Numbered from the stretch's first letter, positions 9,436-18,529 are shown. The stretch is DNA of 64,000 nt from Luteibacter yeojuensis (GCF_011742875.1 NZ_JAAQTL010000001.1:434001-498000), one strand, 5' to 3'. The notes: generated from the letters alone by a model not told the origin. Numbers and translations: made by a program.

Positions 9436-11320
9436 GTTCATCGGCATTATCCATCCCCGCACGGCGGTCGTTGCGCACGACCTCGCCATGTCGGCACTGG
9501 CGTGGTGGATCGCCAAGTCGTTGCGCTATGCGTTGATGCCGGATCTTTCGCCGGTGACCTACCTGCCGATGGAATTTCCCATCGTGCTGCTGGTCCAGGG
9601 CGCGGTCTTCAACTGGACCGGCCTGTACAAGGGGGTATGGCGCTTCGCCAGCCTGCCCGACCTATGGAACATCATCCGCGCCACCGTCATCGGTGCGCTG
9701 ATCATCGGCCTGGCCATGGTCATGTATTCGCGCCTGGACGGCGTGCCGCGCTCGGTGCTGCTGGTCTATCCGGTGGTGCTCGTGGTGCTGCTGGGTCTTC
9801 CGCGCCTCAGCTACCGTTTCTGGAAGGACAGCCGCATCGACCTGTTCCAGTCGGTGCCGACCAAGCGGGTGCTGATCGTCGGCGCCGATCGCGCCGGCGA
9901 GGCGTTGTCGCGCGACCTGCGTCGCGACAGCCGCTACAGCGTCATCGGCTTCGTCGACGACAACCTTGCCCTGCGCGGGGCGCAGATCGGCGGTATCCCG
10001 GTGCTCGGCACCGTGGATCAGCTGGCCGAGCTGTCTAAGGCCGTGGCGGTGCAGATGCTGCTCATCGCCGTGCCGGGGGCGACCACCGCGCAGATGCGCC
10101 GGATCGTGGCCTTCTGCGAGAGCACCGGGCTGCCGTTCCGCACCGTGCCCCGTCTGGAGGACGTCGTCGCGGGGCGGGCGCAGTTCAACGAGATCAAGGA
10201 AGTGGCCATCGAGGACCTGCTCGGCCGCGACGCGGTGGAGCTGGACTGGACGGCCATCCGCGAGAACATCAGCGGCCGCCGCGTGCTGGTCACCGGTGGC
10301 GGCGGCTCGATCGGTTCGGAACTCTGCCGCCAGGTGGCCCGTCTCGGGGCAAGCTCGCTCACCGTGGTCGAGATGTCCGAGTACAACCTCTATCGCATCG
10401 GCCAGGAACTGACCTCGGCTTACCCCGAGCTCATCTTCAACGGCGTGCTGGCGGACGCGCGCGACGCCATGGCGGTCAACCGTCTGTTCGAGGAAACGCA
10501 GCCGCAGATCGTCTTCCATGCTTCGGCCTACAAGCACGTGCCCATGCTGCAGGGCCAGTTGCGCGAAGCTTTCCGCAACAACGTGCTCGGTACGCGCATC
10601 GTGGCCGACGCCGCCGTGCGTTGCGGCGCCGAATCCTTCGTGCTCATTTCCACCGACAAGGCGGTCAACCCCACCTCGGTGATGGGCGCCTGCAAGCGCA
10701 TGGCGGAAATCTGGTGCCAGAACCTCGCAGCGCATACCTCGACACGTTTCATCACGGTGCGATTCGGTAATGTGCTGGACTCCGCCGGTTCGGTGGTCCC
10801 GCTGTTCCGCCGGCAGATCCGGCAGGGCGGTCCGGTGACGATCACCCATCCGGAGATCTCGCGCTATTTCATGACCATTCCCGAGGCCTGCCAGTTGATC
10901 CTCCAGGCGGCGAGCCTCGGAAAGGGCGGCGAGATCTTCGCGCTCGACATGGGCGATCCGGTGAAAATCCGCGACCTTGCCGAGCAGATGATCCGCCTGG
11001 CGGGGAAGCGGCCTGGTTCGGACATCCAGATCGTCTATACGGGGCTGCGCTCCGGCGAGAAGTTGTTCGAGGAGCTGTTCCACCCGCTGGAGAACTACAC
11101 GAGCACGACCCACGCGAAAATCTTCCAGGCCCAGCATCGCCAGGTGTCCTGGGAGCTGCTGCAGACGCAGCTCGCGCGTGCCGAAGAAGCCGTGACCGCG
11201 TTCGATGAAGAAACCCTGCGCCGGTGCGTGTCGCAGTTGCTGCCGTCCTTCCGTTGGAGCGAGCCGCAGGTCGACAACGTGCTGCCGCTACGCCGTAACG
11301 AAAGTGGAGACATTGCATGA
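9422..11320 (+). CDS. WbpM/CapD-like nucleotide-sugar dehydratase/epimerase, membrane-anchored
   Basis: The 632-residue protein has about four N-terminal membrane helices (residues 15-125), a first Rossmann segment (VLIVGADRAGEALSRDL near 148), and a C-terminal short-chain dehydrogenase domain starting at VLVTGGGGSIGSELC near 290. The STDKAVNPTSVMGACKRMAE segment has the Met-x3-Lys substitution for the usual Tyr-x3-Lys that typifies WbpM/FlaA1 4,6-dehydratases. These make UDP-4-keto-6-deoxy sugars for O-antigen. Overlap with the transferase upstream and with galU downstream makes a tight polysaccharide operon. A GGGAG element sits just before the ATG. Confidence 0.93.
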   Translation: MFLRKFIGIIHPRTAVVAHDLAMSALAWWIAKSLRYALMPDLSPVTYLPMEFPIVLLVQGAVFNWTGLYKGVWRFASLPDLWNIIRATVIGALIIGLAMVMYSRLDGVPRSVLLVYPVVLVVLLGLPRLSYRFWKDSRIDLFQSVPTKRVLIVGADRAGEALSRDLRRDSRYSVIGFVDDNLALRGAQIGGIPVLGTVDQLAELSKAVAVQMLLIAVPGATTAQMRRIVAFCESTGLPFRTVPRLEDVVAGRAQFNEIKEVAIEDLLGRDAVELDWTAIRENISGRRVLVTGGGGSIGSELCRQVARLGASSLTVVEMSEYNLYRIGQELTSAYPELIFNGVLADARDAMAVNRLFEETQPQIVFHASAYKHVPMLQGQLREAFRNNVLGTRIVADAAVRCGAESFVLISTDKAVNPTSVMGACKRMAEIWCQNLAAHTSTRFITVRFGNVLDSAGSVVPLFRRQIRQGGPVTITHPEISRYFMTIPEACQLILQAASLGKGGEIFALDMGDPVKIRDLAEQMIRLAGKRPGSDIQIVYTGLRSGEKLFEELFHPLENYTSTTHAKIFQAQHRQVSWELLQTQLARAEEAVTAFDEETLRRCVSQLLPSFRWSEPQVDNVLPLRRNESGDIA

Positions 11321-12204
11321 CCCAACCCCTGCGCAAGGTCGTATTTCCCGTAGCCGGCCTCGGTACGCGATTCCTCCCCGCGACGAAGGTGGTGGCCAAG
11401 GAAATGCTGCCGGTGCTGGACCGTCCGCTGATCCAGTATGCGGTGGACGAAGCCGTGGACGCGGGCGCCGATACGCTGGTGTTCGTCACCAACCGGTACA
11501 AGCACGCGATCGCCGACTACTTCGACAAGGCTTATGAACTGGAGGAGAAGCTCGCCGAGAAGAACAAGGACGAGCTGCTCTCCATCCTGCGCGGCATCCT
11601 TCCGCGCCACGTGCGCTGCGTGTTCGTCACCCAGCCGGAGGCCCTCGGCCTTGGCGACGCCGTGCTGCGCGCGGCACCGGTGGTGGGCAACGAGCGCTTC
11701 GGCGTGATGCTTCCCGACGACCTGATCTGGAACAAGGGCAAGGGCGCGCTGCGGCAGATGGCCGAGGTGGCGGAAGCCAACCAGGCCGGCGTCATCGCCG
11801 TGGAGGAAGTGCCCGAGAAGGACACCGACAAATACGGCATCGTCGATGCGAAGGAACGGCTGGGCGACCGCACCAACGTGATCACCCACATGGTGGAAAA
11901 GCCCAAGCCCGCGGACGCGCCGTCGAATCTCGCCGTGGTGGGCCGCTACGTGCTGCCGAGCGAGATCTTCGAGTACCTCAGGAACACGAAGGAAGGCGCC
12001 GGCGGCGAGATCCAGCTCACCGACGCCATCGAGAACCTGCTGAAGGACAAGGGCAGGGTGCTGGCCTACCGGTTCGAGGGCACGCGCTTCGACTGCGGCA
12101 ACAAGGCAGGGCTCGTGCGCGCCACGATGGCGATGGCGCTGGAAGATCCGAAGCTGGCGCCGATCGTGCGCGAGTTCGCGAACAAGAGCGCCGTCCCGAC
12201 CTGA
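11317..12204 (+). CDS. galU: UTP-glucose-1-phosphate uridylyltransferase
   Basis: A 295-residue protein that makes UDP-glucose from UTP and glucose-1-phosphate. The N-terminus VVFPVAGLGTRFLPATKVVAKEM contains the nucleotide-binding loop, followed by YAVDEAVDAGADTLVFVTN, DDLIWNKGKGALRQM and VEKPKPADAPSNLAVVGRY, all GalU signatures. The start overlaps the previous stop by 4 nt, making it the last gene of the lapA-to-galU transcription unit. UDP-glucose feeds LPS, exopolysaccharide and trehalose synthesis. Confidence 0.97.
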   Translation: MTQPLRKVVFPVAGLGTRFLPATKVVAKEMLPVLDRPLIQYAVDEAVDAGADTLVFVTNRYKHAIADYFDKAYELEEKLAEKNKDELLSILRGILPRHVRCVFVTQPEALGLGDAVLRAAPVVGNERFGVMLPDDLIWNKGKGALRQMAEVAEANQAGVIAVEEVPEKDTDKYGIVDAKERLGDRTNVITHMVEKPKPADAPSNLAVVGRYVLPSEIFEYLRNTKEGAGGEIQLTDAIENLLKDKGRVLAYRFEGTRFDCGNKAGLVRATMAMALEDPKLAPIVREFANKSAVPT

Positions 12205-12216
12205 TAAGCACGACGT

Positions 12217-12292
12217 GTAGGAGCCGCTATAGCGGCGAGGGCAATCTTGCGACGTGATCGCGAGGTCTCCTCGCCGCTATAGCGGCTCCTAC
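12217..12292. repeat. paired palindromic repeat (GCCGCTATAGCGGC family)
   Basis: Two 23-bp arms in inverted orientation (GTAGGAGCCGCTATAGCGGC at 12217 and its mirror ending at 12292) are separated by about 30 bp. Each arm itself contains the 14-bp palindrome GCCGCTATAGCGGC. It lies between galU and the amidase remnant and may act as a terminator or REP/BIME unit. Confidence 0.9.
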
Positions 12293-12302
12293 GTTTCTGC
12301 GC

Positions 12303-13150
12303 TCAGCGAACCGGAAGCGTCGGCAGGAACTTCGGCCGGCGGAAAGCCTTCGCCTTCTGTTCCACGCCGTAGGCGATGGCGATCAGCGTCGGTTCGCTCC
12401 ACTTCGCGCCGAAGAACACCACGCCTATCGGCAACTCGTGCGCGAATTCGACGGGCAGGGTGATCGACGGATAACCCGCGATGGCGGCGGGCGCGGACAC
12501 GCCACCGACGGTCGGGTCGCCGCTCACCACGTGGTCGCCGAGCACCAGGTCGTTCACGAAGGCCGGCCCCCAGCTGGGGGCAAGTAGGGCGTCCAGCTTG
12601 TCCTTGGCGAGTGCCGCATCGATGCCCTCCGGTCCGGCGAGGCGCTTGTTGCGGTCGCGCATCTCGATGTACTTCGGATCGTCGAGGCCGCCCTTGGCCT
12701 GCGCGGCAAGGAACAGCTCCTGGCCGAACCAGGGCATTTCCTTCGCCGCCTCGCGCTCGTTGAACGCGATGAGGTCGGCCAGCGTCTTCATCGGCTGGTC
12801 GGGCCGGGTGGCGAGGTAGGCGCCGATGTCGTGCTTGAATTCGTAGAGCAGCACGTCGATCTCGTGCTCGCTCAATTCCTTCAGGTGCGGGATCTCCACG
12901 TTGTCGACGACGGTTGCGCCTTGCGCCTTCAGCAGGGCAATGGTGTGCTCGAGTGCGCGATCGGCATTTGGCTCGATGCCGGCGAGCTGCCGCACGACGC
13001 CGATGCGCTTGCCGCGCAGCGCGTTAGGATCGAGGAACTTCGTGTAATCGGTGGCGTGCTTGTCGGCTTCGGCGGTGGCCGGATCGCGCGGGTCGCTGCC
13101 GGCGATGGCGCTCAGCACGGCCGCGGCGTCGGCGACGCTGCGCGCCATCG
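12303..13150 (-). pseudogene. 5'-truncated amidase remnant (copy 1)
   Basis: This frame encodes about 282 C-terminal residues of an amidase-signature protein, from PMARSVADAAAVL to KFLPTLPVR and a normal stop. It is almost identical to the intact gene at 18585-20171 but lacks the N-terminal half, including the catalytic Lys and both Ser of the Ser-cisSer-Lys triad. Upstream of PMARSV the frame reads into unrelated sequence. It cannot be an active amidase and is a broken duplicate. Identity to the intact copy is very high from 12329 to about 13109 and drops sharply outside, which suggests gene conversion. Confidence 0.88.
12329..13109. repeat. near-identical segment shared with 18611-19391
   Basis: Reading both copies side by side (constant offset 6282, no gaps) I find only three mismatches in about 780 bp. 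The flanking homologous bases on both sides differ much more (for example 12314-12328 and 13110-13150). The copies are in direct orientation and flank secretion island A. Confidence 0.85.
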
Positions 13151-13191
13151 GGATGCCGATAGGCGTGCTCACATGCGCGTCTGTGCGTGGC

Positions 13192-13326
13192 TCAACCCGC
13201 CACTGTCGGCAAGGTCGGCAGGAACTTCGGCCGGTAGAATGTCTTGACCTTCTGTTCCACGCCATAGGCGATGGCGATCAGGATCGGTTCGCTCCATTTC
13301 GCGCCGAAGAACGCCACGCCGACCGA
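13192..13326 (-). pseudogene. amidase 3'-end fragment (copy 2)
   Basis: On the minus strand this short stretch reads VGVAFFGAKWSEPILIAIA, then a GVEQKVKTFYRPKFLPTLP segment and TVAG plus a stop. It is a diverged version of the last 45 residues of the amidase at 18585-20171 (there LPIGVVFFGAKWSEPTLIAI and so on). It sits just upstream of copy 1, so an ancestral tandem array of amidase genes is inferred. Homology ends at about 13326, which marks the left edge of secretion island A. Confidence 0.82.
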
Positions 13327-13479
13327 CAGAATGGTCGTCTCCCTTACATTTCAGTGCGCCGCGAAACTACGGAACTTAGGAGGGTCGACTGAAGGACGGT
13401 CTCTCTGCGAACAATCACAATGAATCATTAGGATCCGTAATGCCCCGCACTGGTCACAAGTTGGCGGGAGTATCAATGC

Positions 13480-14694
13480 ATGGCGAACCGTAAAGTGAAT
13501 GCCGTATGTAAAGTCAGTGGGCCTAAAGGCTGGTGGTATGTGGGGTGGTCTGTAGTGTTAGCAGCATTACTGATTCTTTTTCTCTTTGCGGGCTCTTACA
13601 CCAAAAGAATCGTGGTCACGGGCTTTGTTTCTACCGACGGCGGAACTATTCGAATTTTACCTCTGAGTAGCGGTGTTATCGAGCGAATCCATGTAACCGA
13701 AGGGCAGAGCGTCAAGAAAGGCGACGTTCTCTTTGATATCTCGAGCATGCGCCATCCTAGTGGGGGAAATGAGACCTATCAAGAAATCCAAAAGGGTCTG
13801 CTGGAAGCCCGCCGGGCGAGCCTTCGTGAGGATCGACGCGACGCCACCTCGCTGGCAGAGAACGAGGGCGAGGCGCTGAGGAAGAAGTTGAAGATAGTTC
13901 GCCGCGAAATTGACGAAAACAGCAATCAGCAATCGCTTGAGAGAGTTCGAATAATCATCGCGAAAGAGGCAATGCAGCGACATGTTGAACTAGAGAAAAA
14001 TGGCCACGTGGCCAGAACGGTCGTTAATGCGAGACGAGATGACGTCGTCGCACGTCAATCGCAGCTGGCGGCGTTGCGAAGGGATGGATTGGCACTTGAG
14101 CGCATGCGTACGGATACGGAATCCGAGATTCAGAAGCGAAGCATATCGCTAAAAATGGAGCTGGCTGCCGAAGCCAGGCAGGACACGGAGCTGGCTCAAG
14201 ATGGAGTTCGAAGAGATTCGGAAGAACGTCACACAATAGTTGCGACAGCCGATGGGATGCTTGCAGCAGTCGCCGTGAACGAAGGAGAGCAAGTTACAGA
14301 GGCGCCTCTTGCTCGACTGATTCCCACCAAAAGCCATCTTATTGTGAATCTTTACGCCGATTCGCGTTCTATCGGATTTGTAAGCAGGGGCCAAGAGGTT
14401 CGAGTCCGCCTTCAGGCGTTTCCGTATCAACATTTCGGCCAAAAAAAAGGCATTGTAACCGACGTGTCGGCGGTTCCAGTCCTGCCTAATGAGGTCAAGG
14501 GACTGGCTAGTGTTTCGCATGAGCCCCTTTATCGTGTCAAAGTGCGATTGAATGAGCGGACAGTTGACACAAAATCCGGTCGGCGCCCAATCAATTTTGG
14601 CATGACAGTCGAGGCTGATATTTTTTTGGAGAGTCGCCCCGTTATTCAGTGGTTGCTTGAGCCATTTTACGGAGCGATCCAGCGATTTTCATAG
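13480..14694 (+). CDS. HlyD-family membrane fusion protein of secretion island A
   Basis: The 404-residue protein has a short cytoplasmic N-terminus, one membrane helix (WSVVLAALLILFLFAGSYT, about 23-42), a lipoyl-like half (GVIERIHVTEGQSVKKGDVLF), a charged coiled-coil region (about 100-240) and the returning half (GMLAAVAVNEGEQVTEAPLARLIP). The C-terminal AFPYQHFGQKKGIVTDVS block is typical of bacteriocin/colicin V type fusion proteins such as CvaA. It should bridge the ABC exporter at 16466 to an outer-membrane channel that is not encoded nearby. A GGGAG precedes the ATG by 9 nt. Base composition is clearly lower in GC than the flanks. Confidence 0.93.
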   Translation: MANRKVNAVCKVSGPKGWWYVGWSVVLAALLILFLFAGSYTKRIVVTGFVSTDGGTIRILPLSSGVIERIHVTEGQSVKKGDVLFDISSMRHPSGGNETYQEIQKGLLEARRASLREDRRDATSLAENEGEALRKKLKIVRREIDENSNQQSLERVRIIIAKEAMQRHVELEKNGHVARTVVNARRDDVVARQSQLAALRRDGLALERMRTDTESEIQKRSISLKMELAAEARQDTELAQDGVRRDSEERHTIVATADGMLAAVAVNEGEQVTEAPLARLIPTKSHLIVNLYADSRSIGFVSRGQEVRVRLQAFPYQHFGQKKGIVTDVSAVPVLPNEVKGLASVSHEPLYRVKVRLNERTVDTKSGRRPINFGMTVEADIFLESRPVIQWLLEPFYGAIQRFS

Positions 14695-14702
14695 GAAAGT
14701 GA

Positions 14703-15857
14703 ATGGATCTTGGTATATCGTCTGAAAATTTTACACGGGATTACTATGGAAAAAGTCCCTTCCTTTTTCGTGGGTCGCTGAAGAGCCATACAAATGATTG
14801 GAAGCTATTTGATGGTCTCATTTTTGCAAGCGAGATGGAGATCGACTCCATTGGATTGTTTCTCCATGGATCAGTGCCGCAATCGGCCTATGTGGAGTCG
14901 TTCCACGACGTGGGGCGGTTGCGTCGAAGATTGATAGTGCCCGCGGTTGAGGATTTGCTTAGGCGCGGCGCGTCCTTGGTCATCAATCACGCGGACTCTA
15001 AGTCTAGGCCAATTGACGCCATTTCGAAGTTCCTGGGCAATTTTGTCGGAGAAAGGACAGCAGCCAATGCATATGTTGCTTTTGGTGGTGAAGGTGCCTT
15101 CGGAAAGCATTGGGATACGCATGATGTCTTCGCCGTGCAATTGATAGGAAGGAAGCGCTGGCTTGTCTACTCGCCAACGTTCCCGATGCCTCTGGCCGTA
15201 CAAAACAGCCGGAATCGAAAGCATGAATGTCCCCTTGATCCTGTAATGGACGTGGTCCTGGCGGCTGGTGACGTTTTATACCTTCCTCGTGGGTGGTGGC
15301 ATCATGCAATCCCGATTGAGGGTGAGGAGAGTGCTCATGTTGCTGTTGGAATTCATCCGGCGCACATGATCGATTACGTGATCTGGTGCTGCATCAACGT
15401 GATGCCGAACGAGCCTATATTTCGAGAGTCGCTTGAAGGTGCGCGTATCAGGTCGGAACTGGCGGAAAGGTTGGGTCAAAGCGCCTTTGAGGTTTTGAGT
15501 AGCTCCGAGAATATCGTCAACTTCGAGAAATGGTTCAAAAGCATTCACAGAAATCGTGATGAGTGCAACCTTGGCTGCATAAGAAATGAGGCAGGGATAA
15601 TGAATGAAAACTCTGCCATAGTCTTAAATACCGTATTTGATCCTGTTTGGGTTGAAGGTGAGACGACCATAAACGGTGTTCGCCTGCGAGCGGACGCAAT
15701 TTCATCTGAGTTCATCAATAGATTGACCCGTGGGGACGCGGGTAACATGGGTGCCATACTTTCGAATTTGAGTTCGGGTGACCGGGCCAAGGCATCGGAA
15801 CTGCTGCGTGATCTACTGCGAGAGCGCGTTTGCTACTTTCGTGAGAGAGATCTATGA
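14703..15857 (+). CDS. JmjC/cupin-family Fe(II)- and 2-oxoglutarate-dependent oxygenase
   Basis: A 384-residue protein of the Cupin_4/JmjC type, related to bacterial ribosomal oxygenases such as RoxA (YcfD). It has the iron-binding HxD at H136-W137-D138 (GKHWDTHDVFAVQLIGRKRW) and the distal His in DVLYLPRGWWHHAIP (H200 or H201). The core is followed by a C-terminal helical region. It begins 8 nt after the hlyD gene and overlaps the next start by 4 nt, inside a bacteriocin-type export operon. I infer that it hydroxylates either the exported peptide or a cellular target for self-protection; the substrate cannot be read from sequence. Housekeeping YcfD is normally not in such operons. Confidence 0.85.
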   Translation: MDLGISSENFTRDYYGKSPFLFRGSLKSHTNDWKLFDGLIFASEMEIDSIGLFLHGSVPQSAYVESFHDVGRLRRRLIVPAVEDLLRRGASLVINHADSKSRPIDAISKFLGNFVGERTAANAYVAFGGEGAFGKHWDTHDVFAVQLIGRKRWLVYSPTFPMPLAVQNSRNRKHECPLDPVMDVVLAAGDVLYLPRGWWHHAIPIEGEESAHVAVGIHPAHMIDYVIWCCINVMPNEPIFRESLEGARIRSELAERLGQSAFEVLSSSENIVNFEKWFKSIHRNRDECNLGCIRNEAGIMNENSAIVLNTVFDPVWVEGETTINGVRLRADAISSEFINRLTRGDAGNMGAILSNLSSGDRAKASELLRDLLRERVCYFRERDL

Positions 15858-16114
15858 AGCACATACTACCGATGTTTGTCGGATCATTGGCCATGGGCAT
15901 TGGGACTCTGGAGTTTTTGATGACAACTTACGTACTCGTCGATCCGGAAGATCAACGGGACATTGGTCTTGTCGCCTTAAGGTGTTCAGCCTATTTCTTT
16001 ATCGCATGCGCATTATGGAGGTTTTATCGATCTAACCGAGACGGGTTGAATGATTTCATTAAAGGGCCGACAGGGCGAGGCTTGATTCGCATCATCTGTG
16101 GTCGCGAGAAATAA
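15854..16114 (+). CDS. small two-helix membrane protein, candidate immunity protein
   Basis: An 86-residue protein with two hydrophobic segments (about 4-28, FVGSLAMGIGTLEFLMTTYV, and 38-57, GLVALRCSAYFFIACALW) and a basic C-terminal tail. I recognise no named family. Its place directly before the double-glycine-leader peptide, with its start overlapping the oxygenase stop (ATGA), is where immunity genes of class II microcins and bacteriocins usually lie. Function as an immunity protein is therefore an inference from position, size and topology. Confidence 0.65.
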   Translation: MKHILPMFVGSLAMGIGTLEFLMTTYVLVDPEDQRDIGLVALRCSAYFFIACALWRFYRSNRDGLNDFIKGPTGRGLIRIICGREK

Positions 16115-16118
16115 AATT

Positions 16119-16124
16119 AAGGAG
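16119..16124 (+). promoter_or_regulatory. strong ribosome binding site of the leader-peptide gene
   Basis: AAGGAG lies 7 nt before the ATG at 16132. It is the best Shine-Dalgarno in island A and fixes the start of the leader peptide at MREMTIED. Confidence 0.85.
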
Positions 16125-16131
16125 AGTCAAT

Positions 16132-16407
16132 ATGCGTGAGATGACAATCGAAGACATGGTGCGAGTGTCTGGGGCACGTGGAAATGTAGGCGTCGGAGAT
16201 GTCGTTACGACGAGTGCGGCCGTCGGAGGAGGGGTTGGCGTCGGAATAGCTCAAGGTGCTGGTTTGGGTCTAGCCGAAACTGCAACGGCAGGAGCTGCAG
16301 GAAGCCTCGTTTTCGCCGCTGTAGCGGGTGCGGCAATTGGGGGCTATTACATAGGTACGACCATTGAAAACGCGATCGACGGTGACGAAGGATATCCCTG
16401 GCCTTGA
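16132..16407 (+). CDS. double-glycine-type leader peptide, putative bacteriocin/microcin precursor
   Basis: The 91-residue product starts MREMTIEDMVRVSGA, which fits the double-glycine leader consensus for C39 peptidases, with cleavage expected after G14-A15. The roughly 76-residue core is rich in Gly, Ala and Val with many GxxxG-like spacings (AAVGGGVGVGIAQGAGLGLA, AAVAGAAIGGYYIG), a membrane-inserting helical hairpin by appearance, and ends in an acidic GDEGYPWP tail. It has no Cys, so no disulfides or lanthionines. It sits 17 nt after the putative immunity gene and about 60 bp before the peptidase-containing exporter. The leader nearly matches that of the island B cargo at 24270. Confidence 0.82.
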   Translation: MREMTIEDMVRVSGARGNVGVGDVVTTSAAVGGGVGVGIAQGAGLGLAETATAGAAGSLVFAAVAGAAIGGYYIGTTIENAIDGDEGYPWP

Positions 16408-16465
16408 TTCGCTCTTCACCGTGACATGGATGATCAACCTTCGTAGCAGAAATTGGATTTTTGGA

Positions 16466-18529
16466 ATGCTCAGGCGCTTGTATGATATTTCGAGACATTA
16501 TCGGCAGGCTAGCCTGGGTGACTGCGGTCTGGCTTGCCTAGGTTTTGTGGCTGCGGCATTGGGTCATGAGATTCCTCTTCGCGAGCTCTGTCGTCGGTTC
16601 AACGTGACCGCCTCTGGGGTGCGAATGGCGGACCTGTCGAATCTGGCGCGAGACCTTTCGTTTCGAACGCGTGGCCTGTTCGTCAGTGCAGAAGAGGCCA
16701 AATATCTCAAGGCTCCATGCATCCTGCACTGGGATGGCGAACACTTCGCCGTACTTATAAGGATTGGGTCCCGATCCGTATCTATACACGATCCGTCGTC
16801 GGGAATTCGTACGTTGTCCTTGAGCGACTTTGGCCGGCACTTTTCGGGATCCGCGCTCGAACTATACGTCGACGAAGGATTCTCGCCTCGAAAGCGCCAG
16901 CGGCCTAAATGGCGAGATGTAATTGGCAAGATCGGAAACTTAAGGCGTGGTCTCTTTCAGATACTGGTGCTATCGGCGTCAATCCATGTCTTCGCTCTGG
17001 TTGGCCCATTGTTGACCCAGTGGGTTATCGATGAGGCTATCGCTTCGTCCAATATTGATCTGATATGGGTGTTATGTAGCGGGCTTGTTCTATCTGTTGC
17101 CATACGGACTGTATTGGACGTCACCCGAGCTTGGATGAGCTTGGCGTTGACAACAAAGGCCATGACGGACTGGTGCTCACGCATAATGGAACACCTGATG
17201 CGCCTTCCACTGTCGTGGTTTGAAGAGAGGCACGTCGGAGACGTAACATCCCGCTTCCAATCCACCCAGGCCATTCAGCAGGGAATAACGACTAAGGTAA
17301 CGGAATTAGCGTTGGACGTTATTTTCTGTCTGCTACTAGTTTGCGTGATGGTGGCTTACAGCGCGGTGCTGACTTTGATTGCGATTAGTAGCGTCGCAAT
17401 ATATTCTCTGGCGAGGTGTGCTCCTCACGCTGCATATCATCGCGCTACTGAAGAGGCAATTATTCGTGAGGCAGGAGCCCAATCTCATTTTATTGAGAGT
17501 GTGCGGGGCATGCAGTCAGTCAAGCTTGGTCGGTTAGAGAGTGTGCGTAGTTCCCTTTGGACTGAACTGACGATGGAGGCCGTGAACAAGCGATTTCTTG
17601 CTCAGCGGATGATGCTCTTATTCGGCGGCGTTTATGCGCTCATATTTGGGTTGCAAGGCGCGGTAGTTCTTAGTGTTGGAGCCTTGCAGGTGGCTAACGG
17701 GGCGATAACGCTGGGCATGCTGATGGCATTTGTGGCGTACAAAGACGACTTCTGCGTGCGAGCGCAACGAGTGGTGGATAATATACTCGCGTTGCGTGGC
17801 CTTGAGATTCATGTGGATCGTCTTGCTGAGATAGCGTTGTCGCCTGTTGAAGATCTCGGTGGTTTCCAAGCTAGGGAGCATAATCATTCTTTTGTGCCGG
17901 CAGGTATCGAAATTAAGGGGGTAAGTTTTAGGTATGGCAGTCATCTTCCTTGGATTCTTGAGGACCTTGATCTAAGAATTTTCCCTGAGGAGCATGTCGC
18001 CATTGTGGGTGCGTCTGGCACCGGAAAATCAACTCTCGCAAAGCTAATGCTAGGCCTTTTGCATCCCCAGCGAGGGGAAATACGAACTGATGGAAAGCCG
18101 CTGTCAGTGGAGGGTTTGGGCAGATGGCGAGGACGGGTTGCCGCAGTGATGCAGGACGATAAGCTCTTGTCCGGCAGCCTTCAAGAAAATATCTGCCGGT
18201 TTGATGAAAACGTCGACGTCGAAAGGATGCGGCATGCGGCGGCGTCGGCTGACATTCTTGCCGAGATCGAAGCCATGCCGATGGGGTTCAGTACCTATGT
18301 GGGTGACATGGGTAGCACTTTGTCGGGCGGGCAGAAGCAGCGAGTTCTTCTTGCACGCGCGTTGTACAGCGAGCCGGATTTGCTTGTTCTGGACGAGGCA
18401 ACAAGTCACTTGGATGTGCATGCGGAGCGGCGAGTGAATGATGCGATTGCCAAGTTGGCTATAACCAGAATCACCATCGCGCATCGCCCTGAAACTATTG
18501 CCATGGCAGATCGAGTGGTATCTCTATAG
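16466..18529 (+). CDS. peptidase-containing ABC exporter (C39), island A
   Basis: This transporter of about 687 residues has an N-terminal C39 peptidase (Q14, catalytic Cys in ASLGDCGLACL, His in ILHWDGEHFAVL, Asp in IHDPSSG), a six-helix ABC membrane domain and a C-terminal ATPase (Walker A GASGTGKST, signature LSGGQKQR, Walker B LLVLDEATSHLD). Such proteins cut double-glycine leaders and export the core peptide. The intact triad suggests active cleavage. The start is uncertain: the frame is open from 16364, inside the peptide gene; 16430 and 16466 are alternatives, and 16466 gives the most typical spacing to the first motif. It ends 55 bp from the convergent amidase gene. Confidence 0.93.
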   Translation: MLRRLYDISRHYRQASLGDCGLACLGFVAAALGHEIPLRELCRRFNVTASGVRMADLSNLARDLSFRTRGLFVSAEEAKYLKAPCILHWDGEHFAVLIRIGSRSVSIHDPSSGIRTLSLSDFGRHFSGSALELYVDEGFSPRKRQRPKWRDVIGKIGNLRRGLFQILVLSASIHVFALVGPLLTQWVIDEAIASSNIDLIWVLCSGLVLSVAIRTVLDVTRAWMSLALTTKAMTDWCSRIMEHLMRLPLSWFEERHVGDVTSRFQSTQAIQQGITTKVTELALDVIFCLLLVCVMVAYSAVLTLIAISSVAIYSLARCAPHAAYHRATEEAIIREAGAQSHFIESVRGMQSVKLGRLESVRSSLWTELTMEAVNKRFLAQRMMLLFGGVYALIFGLQGAVVLSVGALQVANGAITLGMLMAFVAYKDDFCVRAQRVVDNILALRGLEIHVDRLAEIALSPVEDLGGFQAREHNHSFVPAGIEIKGVSFRYGSHLPWILEDLDLRIFPEEHVAIVGASGTGKSTLAKLMLGLLHPQRGEIRTDGKPLSVEGLGRWRGRVAAVMQDDKLLSGSLQENICRFDENVDVERMRHAAASADILAEIEAMPMGFSTYVGDMGSTLSGGQKQRVLLARALYSEPDLLVLDEATSHLDVHAERRVNDAIAKLAITRITIAHRPETIAMADRVVSL

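Noticed and set aside
12303..13265. Apparently intact amidase gene of 320 codons
   Set aside because: Its first 37 codons read through unrelated sequence and amidase fragment 2 in another frame; the catalytic half is missing, so it is a remnant.
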